From Pelargonium nanum (taxonomy: Eukaryota; Streptophyta; Magnoliopsida; Geraniales; Geraniaceae), in the NCBI GenBank assembly GCA_036897485.1, contig JAYMTF010000675.1, forward strand, positions 1 to 31,833: 31,833 nucleotides of DNA, read 5' to 3'. The notes beneath the pieces are model-generated. The model was given only the letters and a program-made list of their open reading frames with translations. It was not told where the DNA came from and searched no databases. Below are positions 12,201 through 22,016 of the stretch, piece after piece; position 1 is the stretch's first letter; each line of letters begins with the position of its first letter. A program made the position numbers and the translations under genes.

Positions 12201-15200
12201 TATTCTCATATGGAACTTAATTGCTAATTTGCACAATTTTTTTTTTCTTCAGGAACTGCTGCTATGCTACTTGTCATGGTTTGGAACCCGCAAATCAGCT
12301 TTCTTTCTATATCTTCATTGTTGAGGTATGCAGAGACCGACACTGAGTATCTCAAATATTTGTTCTTCAAATAATGTTACATCCATGTTATTTACAAACT
12401 TGTGAAATTTATAATCACACACTTTCCTTACAAAATTCTGCATATCTTGGTTGAGTAGATTTGGGATGAAACTACTGCTTCTAAGTTTTGCCTCTAAAGA
12501 TCATGACTGAATATGTACTGTGCATTTATGCATTGCTTGTAATTCTTTGGCTGACTATCATTTCTACAGGATTATTATGATTATTGAAGCAATATGTGCT
12601 GCATCTTTCATGAGTGCTTATATCGGTGAGTTGATTACATATTTGGAAACTTTTGACGAGTTGCATTGGTTCAGTTATCCTACTATTGATTTTGAAAATA
12701 CCTGTTAATTTTAAAAGATGTTCTTGAGCATGTCAATTTGAGTGAGTTATCAGCAATGTACTATTTTCATATTTATCTTTGACAAAGTAATGGAGCGCAC
12801 ATAATATTTTTAAATTCAACAGTACCTTCTCTGTGTTTTGATTTTGTATTTATAGTCATTATTTTCTTATCAAACCGCAAAATTTCCATTCTTGACCAAA
12901 ATAGAGGTAAGACTTTCCATAACTATTTATTCAAAACTTTGATTGTCGTGCATATCAGGTAGTTTGGTGCAGGTACCACCGTACCAACAAATTAGAGTTA
13001 AGACTTTCCAAAATTATTAATACAACACTTAATTGTGATGTTAAATTTGTAATAATTGGTCTACATATAATAGCTTCGGTTTCTATTACCAAAAGGTCAA
13101 ACTTATTAGTAGATTTGGCTTCGACCATTATATGTAGTGGGCTCAACGCGTGCATAGAGGCCCATTAAATAGGGAGCCCCTCACGCATGTAAGTATTTTC
13201 CTTCCACATGTGGGCCAATGCAGGCGTGTCCTGCAAACGGTCGAAGACCACAGGGGGAGGCAGCATAAACCAGCCACCTTCTGGGCAAGGCCATGATCAA
13301 AACCTGCTCTAATACCATGTTAATTTTTTAATAATTGGACTAGCTATAATCGTTTGGGTTTTGACTACTAGAAGGTCAACCTTATTAGTAGAGTTTCAAT
13401 TCCATCATTATATGTAGCTCATCTATTTTACATTTATCCTATGTGGGGCTTTATCACCCACTTCAACAAGTGCATATCAGATAGTTTGGTGTTGGTACCA
13501 ACAGGTAGGAGACATTTTAAGACATTCACCTAAATGGATTTCAATTTACAGCTATTGTGTTCTATCTTCTGACATGTTCATGTCCCGTGTAGTATGTTTT
13601 GGTTACACATTTACATGTAATTGAATTTGAAGGTTTCTCTTTTATTTTCTTTTTGTCCGCCTCTCTTATCTCCTCTAAAGTATTTTCTTTAATAACTTGA
13701 TTTTGTATGCTTACTATTCAGGTTCTATAATTTGGTGGATTTTGCATAATGATTGGATTGCAGTTGATCAAAAGATCATATATTCCATATAAAATCTGTT
13801 TGCTTTTCTTACTTTTAGTAGACCCTGGTTATTTCTGGATTGTTGAAATCAAGTTATTAGCATTATTTTTTGGCCGTTTGATATTCAGAAGATGGATCTG
13901 TGTTAGCCTCAGCACATAGTTCTAAACAATAGGTTATCGGTCAGGTTGAAAACTTCAACATTCAAGTTCCTTTTAAATGTGATTGATGTGACTAGCTAGG
14001 ATAATATTAACTTTCCCAACCTCGAGCACATACACAAGTTATCTGCCAACTGAAGCTTTTTTAAATATGTTTAATGTGTTTGGTGCTTGCAGGATATGTA
14101 CATCAGTATAACTCCTTAAATTCTCAACCTGATGTTTTGAAGTCGTTATATTCTCCACTTCAACCATCTAGCTCTTTAGAAGGTTTGAGGTAATCATTCA
14201 GTTTTTCCATCTTAAGCACACAATCTATGTTTCATGGGAAATAGGAAAGATGTACATTGTGAAGATCATCACCATCCACCAAGAGTGATGCATCTATCTT
14301 GCTACAATGATTTTTTTTATGCCATCAATATATACTATGTGGTTACCTGCTGAGATGCATATTTGTGATGATATAGAATTGTGTGGTGCAACAGGTACCA
14401 TGATGGTGGACGGCTTTCTGATCAGCAAATGGCTTTGTTGCAATACCAACGTGAAAACCTGCATTTCTTGAGTGAAGAGGTATATGATGATCTAAACCCC
14501 TCTATTTGTGTGGTGGCAATGGCATTTTACTGCATTTTCTTTCCCTGGGCTTATGGTTTTTTACTAGTTAGCAGCATAACCCTGTGGTAAAATATATTGT
14601 GCTATTCATCTTTCTGAAAAATCTGCCCATCGATAATTGTTCACTGCAGATTCTTCGATTGCAAGAGTGCTTAAGCAAATATGAACGATCTGATGATGGT
14701 AACACACCTCAGGTAATAGCCATCTTAGTTATCATACTTTTGTGCAACTAAATTGACAAATTAACATGTTTTGCCTGGATCTCATTTGTGGTTCGCCATA
14801 GTGGGAAGCTCAGTGTGATAAGCTAAACTGATCATATGACAAAGATCTAACTCATTGGAGAAAATTTTCATCTGTTCTTTCATCCCTAATAATTGGGATG
14901 ACAACAACTTTAACTTTTTCGAGTTATGTTAACTTGATGTTCAAACATGCATGAGCTTTTGATGATATGAGTATGAGTGGAATGGCTGTCGCCATTCCAA
15001 AAATATTTACTTTGTTTAGTATTTTGAAACATAAAGAATGAAAGACAAAGATTGAGTCTATTGAAAATATATCCTAGAAGCTTATATCGAATTTAATTGT
15101 AAAATTTGTAAGGAGAGTTCGCTTCTCATATGGCTTTTCCATTGTTCCTGGAACAGTACTGCTTATGTTTATATAATGAACTAATTGAAGTAGCATTATA

Positions 15201-17148
15201 AACCACCGATCAGAAAATCATGGCTATATTTTCAGGTTGATCTTGCCCATTTGTTAGCAGCCCGCGATCAGGAATTACGGACACTTTCTGCTGAGGTAAA
15301 ATTACTTCCATGTCTTGTATATTACTCAACTCTATATTAGTTATAAAAAATTGTGCAGTAAGTTTAGGGGTGGGTATCATCTGAAAACACAAATTCACAA
15401 TGTTTGATGCATTGACTTCGCTCTTCTTTTATGTTATTTGATTTATTATTTGCTGCTCTCTGGTTTCTGTTATGTTCATAGTTCTAATTTAGTTATATTC
15501 AGTGGGTTCTGAACATAAGGGTGATGCTTATGTTTTGCTGCTCTCTGGTTTCTGTTATGTTCGTAGTTCTAATTTAGTTATATTCAGTGGGTTCTGAACA
15601 TAAGGGTGATGCTTCAACTTCTAAATTGCTCACTCTTGGGGCATATTTGTACATCTGGATCTTTTCTTTCTTTCTTTCTTTTTTAGTTTATCGGCACTTG
15701 TAAATCTAGATCACTTGTGCCACAACATATTGAGATCCATGGAAATGGTGAAGCTAGGAAGTCTTCTATAGTCTTCCTGCCAAAAGAAGAATGAATTAAT
15801 CTAAGGATTTGTCCCATTGTTTCGGGCATCTAATTTGTTATGTTGATTTTTAAGTTGTAATATTGATTTTTATGGTCAACCATCACTCCCCCACAGATGT
15901 TACAGAGGTTTCAACTATGGATGATCATAAACTAGTGTAGTCTATTAGGCGATGCCTCTAGAAAGGTCAAGTAACCTAACTTTATTTCCTAATGTTAGGG
16001 AAGTGTCAGTTTTACATGTATGGTCATCGGTAACAGTAAAATTCTCTATTAGATCATGACCATAGAAAAGATAAGAACTCTGCTCGGGGCACTTCACATT
16101 TGCATTCCCCTGATTATAAAATATGCAAAAAGAATCTATTAGTTATAGCATATAATTTGCTTGACATTTTAAAAAATAGTTACAGAAGGTGACATTATTT
16201 ATAATGCAGATGAATCAACTACAGTCTGAGTTAAGGCTTGCTCGGTCTTTGATAGATGAGAGGGACTCCGAAATCCAGCGTGTTCGGACCACCAACAATC
16301 AGGTATCATCTATCTTAAATGGTGTTAGATCTTCATGATTTTCTTCAATCTAAAATGTTTTGTACTATTATGATAGAATTCCGGTGAACTAATTGATACT
16401 GCTGAAAAGGTGATCCTTGAGGACTTTGAGTTGAATGTATAGAACCTTGACCCGTGAAAGGAAGGTCATCACTTACAGATTTGAACGTGTAACAAAAAAT
16501 TAAGAACCTATAAAGATACGCTCATAAAGCTGGCCACAAGACACAACCAAATATCATTTTTGAGCAGATTAATATAATTTTTATTCACTTTCCCTCTCCC
16601 CCAAACCCACAGAAACACGTTGGTTCTACTAGTTCTTTATCGGAATTCTTCGTGCTTTGCATTGCAAATTCCTCTTTCAACCATTTAATCCTCCTTTGTT
16701 TGTCATTATGAGTTTCAGAAAGGTCATTCTTTACTTTTTAACAGAATCAATGAATCGTCATTTCTTACCGGTAGAAAATCAGTAATGCTGCTTATTAGTG
16801 CTGTTGTAGACCCTTAAAACGGTTTTATTCTGCAACATTTTTTTATGCAATCACCTTTTATGGCTAGTATACCTATGTACTGAACTTGATTCGGTAACTG
16901 GAACAGTATGTGGAAGAAAATGAGAGGCTAAGAGCCATCTTAGGAGAATGGAGTGCCCGAGCAGCGAAGGTACAGTGCCTCCCTGACCGCCATGTTTCCA
17001 TATTTCTCTGCATGATTGTTATTTGATTATGTTGTTCTAAACTGACACAATGCAGCTCGAGCGGGCATTGGAAATTGAGCGAATGTCAAATATGGAGTTG
17101 CAAAGGAAAATTACAACAATGGGATCATCAATCACAAGTACTAGTTGA
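9216..17148 (+). CDS. Four-TM membrane protein with C-terminal coiled coil (TMEM192-like)
   Basis: Exons: 9216-9271, 9790-9877, 10018-10126, 10887-10936, 11112-11178, 12253-12325, 12570-12625, 14093-14189, 14395-14479, 14650-14712, 15236-15295, 16210-16302, 16907-16969, 17056-17148. They total 1053 nt, or 350 aa, and all phases close. Four hydrophobic segments lie at about residues 38-62, 68-88, 113-134 and 147-168. The later exons, from about residue 205, encode a charged heptad-like coiled coil (LLAARDQELRTLSAEMNQ, ERLRAILGEW). This layout matches a plant-conserved family that I associate, from memory and without certainty, with TMEM192, whose animal member is a lysosomal membrane protein. 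The coiled coil would face the cytosol and suits dimerisation or tethering. Intron 2 appears to use a GC donor. Introns 7 and 11 are enlarged by repeats. The long gene body reflects intron growth; the protein itself looks intact. Confidence 0.85.
12901..13510. repeat. Tandem duplication (A-B-A-B) interrupted by a TRIM element
   Basis: Within intron 7, a 50-bp unit A at 12901-12950 recurs at 12991-13040 with the core TAAGACTTTCCA. A unit B at 12951-12990 (CATATCAGGTAGTTTGGTG) recurs at about 13473-13510 (CATATCAGATAGTTTGGTG). The order is A1, B1, A2, a 430-bp element, B2. The simplest reading is a roughly 90-bp tandem duplication that predates the insertion of a TRIM between A2 and B2. Confidence 0.65.
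13039..13468 (-). mobile_element. TRIM (miniature LTR retroelement) fossil
   Basis: Two direct repeats of about 150 bp, at 13039-13187 and 13318-13468, flank a 130-bp internal region. Both begin TGTTAA..TAATAATTGG and share TTATTAGTAGA and ATTATATGTAG. On the minus strand the primer-binding site (complement of initiator tRNA-Met type, TGGTATTAGAGC, + strand 13306-13317) abuts the right LTR. A purine-rich tract precedes the left LTR. It has no coding capacity, as usual for TRIMs. The LTRs are clearly diverged from each other, so it is old. It lies in intron 7 of the TMEM192-like gene, in reverse orientation. The same family occurs at 28997-29386. Confidence 0.75.
15449..15614. repeat. Near-perfect tandem repeat, period 85 bp, two copies
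   Basis: The 81-bp stretch 15449-15529 (GCTGCTCTCTGGTTTCTG... GGGTGATGCTT) is repeated at 15534-15614 with only one difference seen (tgttcatag against tgttcgtag). It lies in intron 11 of the TMEM192-like gene and does not touch the splice sites. The near identity implies a recent slippage or unequal-crossover event. A short TTTC microsatellite follows at about 15662-15684. Confidence 0.9.
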
Positions 17149-18334
17149 GGCAAAAAGAGCAGCAGCATAGAGCTTCATAACTCCTTCCCCAACAACAGTT
17201 GCCATAACAAGAGCTTCAACATTTACAATTTGACACCCTTGGTTTAAAGAACAATGGCACAGAGACAGCAAAAGATGGTCAAATGTACATATACTATATA
17301 TTAACTTCTTGTTTTTTTGGGCATTGGACTTGTTTCTATGTAACCAAGTAATTACATCTATGTCATATATATTATATAGTAGGATGAGACCCTATGTGAT
17401 GCACGCTACAAAAAGAATGCATACATTCGATTCGATATATCAGTAAACATAATTAGATAATTAATCGAATCTGTATATCTAATTCATTTCTTTATTAGTT
17501 TTCATATATAATTCAAAACTGTAATTATATACATGAGATGAATAACATCAAGATGAAATGAAAATTTTCTTCTTCTAAACTTTTAGTTCTCACCTTACTC
17601 ATGGAGTCACGGGAGCGAAACAATAATATAATTATATTTGTTTCAGTATCTCTTGGAGAATCAAACAAATAGAATGAATTTTTGTTGTCCTTATAAAAAC
17701 ATAATTTGAGTTATAGGTTGATGATAAAAGAGAAATAATGTAGGGGTAAGAAGAGGTTTATGTTTAAAGAAAAATGTAGTATAAAAAGAAATGTTATTGA
17801 CGATACATGAAGTTTTGTAATGAATAGTTCACTCAGAGCCGATGTGTGTTCTCGAATACCGTCGAAGTCTACGCTAAAACGGGAGCCTATAAGCATAAAT
17901 AAAGTTAACGGTTTGCGTTAGCAAAATTAACAAAATAAATTAACTTGTGACGGTTTCAGTGATATCTTGGACTGACGTGAATCACTTTAATTTACTTTGC
18001 ACCAATTGAAACGTTTAATAGTTCATTAACTTAAATGGTACGTTGTAGATAGTAATTGGATTAAAACGAACTTTTATCATTTTTCTAATAATTTTTTTTC
18101 AAAAAAAAGTATAGCAATAGTGTTTCAAACACAATTTATACTCTTTCTTTTCCAAAATGAAATATTCACATTCGTGTAATTGATTAATTATTAAGTACAA
18201 GATTATACCCATAAATATTTCAAAATAAGGTACCAACTGACTTCTACATTTTTATCCTTCAATAATATCATCTTCCAGCAATTACAGTGCAAATAGAATT
18301 TACAAGAGATCATATTTAAATTAAAAATAAAGAT
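17149..18334. other. 3' UTR of the TMEM192-like gene, then intergenic DNA
   Basis: The first 200 bases or so look like a 3' UTR (terminal T-rich tract, tgtttctatgtaacc). The rest is AT-rich with no gene, RNA or repeat that I can support. The only open frame, on the minus strand at 17711-17896, has low-complexity hydrophobic content and is rejected. Confidence 0.5.
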
Positions 18335-18431
18335 GCCGACGTGGCAGGAATGGTAGGCGTCCACATCACTCAATAGTCAACCACCACCTGGTACAGAGCC
18401 AACAGATAATTCTAATTAATTTCGTATAAAA
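18335..18431 (+). promoter_or_regulatory. OXS3-like gene promoter: overlapping DRE/ABRE-like motifs and TATA box
   Basis: GCCGAC at 18335-18340 matches the DRE/CRT core bound by DREB/CBF factors. It overlaps ACGTGGC at 18339-18345, an ABRE-type ACGT core. TATAAAA lies at 18425-18431, followed by a pyrimidine-rich patch (tctctctctgctaatcttctt) near 18473-18495 that fits a plant start region. The arrangement suits a gene induced by drought, cold or ABA, in keeping with the family. Motif matches are seen; regulation is inference. Confidence 0.5.
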
Positions 18432-18696
18432 CTGTAATTATCAAAAGCAGAGTTGTTGTTTCTTGTTTGCTCTTCTCTCTCTGCTAATCTTCTTAGATAA
18501 TTTTTAAAAAAATTATATTTTTTTCTGGGTATTTGTAATATGTTACCAATTCAACAGCTTTTTTTCTCCACTTTTTCTCAGCTGCTACCATATCCATCAA
18601 TCCCTAAAGTGTAGCCAATCCCTCCCATGTGCTCTTCACTATCTATCCACAAACCATATCCATTTTTCTGCTACTAATCTTGAAAATTGGTCGACG

Positions 18697-20602
18697 ATGA
18701 CGTCGATTTCTATGGACTTGAACAGTGACGCTATCGATCCGTCCAGATTCATCCACGGGATGCGCCGCGCCTCGATCTATGACTCCGGCGACCGGCGGTT
18801 CCCGGCTGAGAGAGAGGACGATTCAGATTCTTGTAGCTCCACCTCGATCGGGAGGAACAGCGATTTGTCTTCCGGGAATTCGTCGGCCGGCGAGGAGGAA
18901 GATTCCGGTGAGACTGAGGTGCAGAGCTCGTATAAAGGTCCTCTGGATACTATGGATGCTCTGGAGGATGTTCTTCCGGTGAGGTAGGGTTGATTTCATC
19001 TCTCGATCGAATCTGCATGTTTGTTAATCTGATAAATTTGTTGCTAATGATATGATTAGGTTTTGACTTGGGGGTTTAGGATCTGGGTATTGAAATTATC
19101 TGTAAGAACAAGATGTTTATATAGCAATCTCAATTTGCATGTGCATTTAAATCTAATTAATGAAGCAGAAAATATGGTTTTAAACTGACAGTTTTGTTGG
19201 CAAGAGAAAAGAAAAGAACCTAAACTTGGTTTATCTGTTCTTGTGGTAGATGGTCCTTGTTGTATTAATTAGGGTTTTTAAAAGTTCACTGCTTTGACAA
19301 TGGCTCTTGTTCACCTACCATAACCATACCTCTTTTCCCTGAGTTTTCAGTATTTTTTGCATCAATAGCTTGTGTGGCTGTAATTAGGCATTTTGGTGAG
19401 GAGGATAAGGCACAGCCATAAACAGAGTGAGATTAACATGACTGGAGTTGACTCAAACGAGATACTATGAGTCTTGTTCTCTTTTCACTCACTGACATTC
19501 CAAATTTCTAATTGTGCTGTCTAACATGAAAACACTTCAAAATGTATTGCTTTTCACTTAAACGAGCCTCTTTCTAGTGTATCGAAATCTTGTGGGCACT
19601 TCTTTCCGACTGTATTCGGATAATCCTATACTGTTAATGATATGCAAGTGCTTAGTGTTTTTTTTTATAAGCGACAGGACAGCAGACCTACAAAGGCCCG
19701 TGTTTCTCACCCCTAGTGGGGGCGTCACCCTGTTAGTTGTTAGCTCTCCCTTTAAACCCATAAATCCCACCCCATACCGTCGGCAAGGAGGCTCGAACCT
19801 GAGACCTCAAAGGAAATCCAAAGCGCATTAACCCATTTGGCCCAACATGCCTTGGTGCAAGTGCTTAGTGTTGATGTGAGCAAAAGCTTGTGGAACTCAT
19901 TTCCACTACTCTTAACTATGGAGTAGAAGATCATGACTCACGTGAAGTTTGTTTGGAACATCATGAAGCCACTGCTATGCAACATGTCCCCCCTTTCTGT
20001 TTCTCCTTGGAAGGAGACTTGGAATTGATGGATCCTATGAATTACTTAATTTAAGAAAATTAGATTCCTTTTTTTTTAACAAGTTTCAGGAGTAGAGACT
20101 TGAATACTGTTTTTTTGTCCCGTCTTATTTCAGGAAAGGCATATCCAAGTTCTACAATGGTAAGTCCAAGTCCTTCACAAGCCTAGCAGACGCATGTACT
20201 GCCTCCACAGTCAAAGACCTTGCGAAGCCAGATAATCCTTACACCAAGAAACGCAAGAATTTGTTAGTCCAAAGTATGTTGTGGGAGAAGAATCTCAATT
20301 ACCCTATGAGAAACAATGTCAATGGGATGCCAAAGAAACTCACCAACTGCAGTCGAAGCTCAGCTGCTCTTGGGATGATTATGAGCAGCTCAGAGAGCAA
20401 CAATAACAGTGACGACTCCAACTCAATCTCATCATCACCTTCTTGCTGCCGTCCACCTCTGCATCCACAAGGTAAGAGAACACCATGCATTGAATCTTCG
20501 TCGCCTGACTCACCACCTCCGCTACGAAGCTCTCCTTGGCGATCTTTTTCCTTGTCTGATCTACAGTCTATTGCTTCTGCAACTTCTAACAATGAACATT
20601 GA
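18697..20602 (+). CDS. OXS3-like: OXIDATIVE STRESS 3 (OXS3)-family protein
   Basis: Exons 18697-18983 and 20134-20602 join in phase 2 to give 251 aa. The family signature is at residues 96-115: R-K-G-I-S-K-F-Y-N-G-K-S-K-S-F-T-S-L-A-D. Upstream is a Ser/Asp/Glu-rich low-complexity region (SDLSSGNSSAGEEED). Downstream are a basic stretch (NPYTKKRKNLL) that could act as a nuclear signal and a Ser/Pro-rich tail. Members are small, largely disordered nuclear proteins; Arabidopsis OXS3 raises tolerance to oxidative and heavy-metal stress and has been linked to chromatin. No enzyme motif is present. The intron holds a SINE at 19658-19855 that does not touch the splice sites. Another ATG at residue 6 could also start translation; the first ATG was chosen. 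Confidence 0.9.
19643..19872 (-). mobile_element. tRNA-derived SINE with perfect target-site duplication
   Basis: The body is about 19658-19855 on the minus strand. The 17-bp direct repeat TGCAAGTGCTTAGTGTT flanks it at 19643-19659 and 19856-19872. The pol III B box GGTTCGAGCC is the complement of 19790-19799. An A box-like TGGGCCAAATGG is the complement of 19833-19844, and an A-rich tail (run of T on the + strand at 19658-19666) marks the 3' end. It is about 200 bp with no coding capacity. The intact duplication indicates a fairly recent insertion into the OXS3-like intron, antisense to the gene. A diverged relative is at 8809-8960. Confidence 0.92.
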
Positions 20603-21559
20603 CTTCGTGTCGCGCTACTTGTACAAGCTTTTGACCATGTTTGGTCGATTTCAGAATTCTACCCTTTCTCATGCCTTTGTTTTCTTTGGTCATTGTATAA
20701 TTAGTATACTGTGGGTGTATCAAGATTTGAACTTCTATGAAAATCTTAGATTTTCCCAAGTATTAGAATAGATAGTCACTACTGAAAGTGTTGAAGATAT
20801 ACTGTTTTTTCCCCTTTAAATTAGTGAATTTTCAAACACTGCTTGTTGATGAAAATAAATAAGGATGTCTTATACACTGTTTTTGTTTGAAGGACATATT
20901 TTGATTGATGTTGCACACTCGACTCAGATTCCATTCGAGTAAATTCCTTTAATTTATAAATGACATTTGTTATCTCGACCAATTCATAACTCAAAATTTC
21001 ATCAATAATCATGAATTGCACAATAAAACAAATTGCATCAATCATATTATCACCTTCAGTTCACCAACAAATTACACAATAAACGATGAACAAGTTACAA
21101 AAATGTAACCAAGGCCAGATTTAGTAGTGAAGTTGAAGCTGGTGTTGGTGCGGTTGACGAGAGCGAGGCCATGTCGTTGCTGGTGCCATTGGTGGAGAAG
21201 TAAAGTAATTTCGTCATTTTACATTTTAGTTATCGAGATTAGTGACAGAAAGACTCAAACAAAATACATAGTAGTCTAAAATTGCGAAAAAAATTTAAGA
21301 AGCGTCAAATGTAGAATATGTCAACTTAAAGTGGTGTCACCTTTAATTACTAGTTAAAATTAACACAACAGGGTACTTTCCCTCTGCCCCTAATAAGCAT
21401 CATTATAATTATATTTTTTGAATTCCGAAAATATGAGTCAAGGAGGAATATTTTTTGAAAATTTTCAATTGGATTTCAATTTTCTTCGTAATCTTGAGTA
21501 GATCGAAAATTTTACTGGTCATATGAACAAAAAAAGAAGAAGGGTATTTGAGGCAAAGT
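20603..21559. other. 3' UTR of the OXS3-like gene and intergenic DNA
   Basis: The AT-rich start is the probable 3' UTR, up to about 20830. The rest has no supportable gene. A 40-codon minus-strand ORF at 21095-21217 has an unusual Ser/Thr/Ala/Pro composition and hydrophobic end; it is discussed as an observation only. Confidence 0.45.
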
Positions 21560-22016
21560 AGAAGCCGAGTATTGTGTCCCTCACTCTGTCCTCTAAAACT
21601 AGTCCACCGAACGAACCTTCGCTTTCCCTCCGTCTTCTTCCCTGAGAACAACGCCTCCACCAACTGCACCTTTCCGGCTCGCAATCCCAATTGATGTATG
21701 TTCTTCTTTTCCAATTTCAATCTCTATTCTTTATCCATTTCTTTTTCAACTTTTGCGATTAAAGATAAGGCACTTTCGTTCCATTTTATATTGAAATTGA
21801 AGCACAACAAATATATTATATAATTTTATGTTCGAATGTTCTAGACTAATAAGCTCTGTAGTTGTGTTCTTTGTTCTTTGTGAGAAGAAAGTCGTGAATG
21901 TTTATGATGGCGTTGAGTGATTTTTAGTGACAGGGTTGGTAGTGGAATTGGGAAGAAGATGGGACTCATGGGTCAATCTAATTTTCATTGATTTTTGTAG
22001 TTCTGGTTGGTGAAAG
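21560..22016 (+). promoter_or_regulatory. Probable 5' UTR with a leader intron for the gene at 22017
   Basis: A C/T-rich leader (ccttcgctttccctccgtc) near 21618-21636 ends at TTGAT|GTATGT, a good splice donor at 21695/21696. A matching acceptor, tttttgtag at 21992-22000, precedes ttctggttggtgaaag and the ATG at 22017. This gives a 305-bp leader intron, common in plant genes, where such introns often raise expression. This is inferred from splice consensus only. Confidence 0.45.

Noticed and set aside
20299-20592. Minus-strand 97-aa frame over OXS3-like exon 2
   Set aside because: Low-complexity shadow of the Ser/Asn-rich coding exon; no promoter or splice support.
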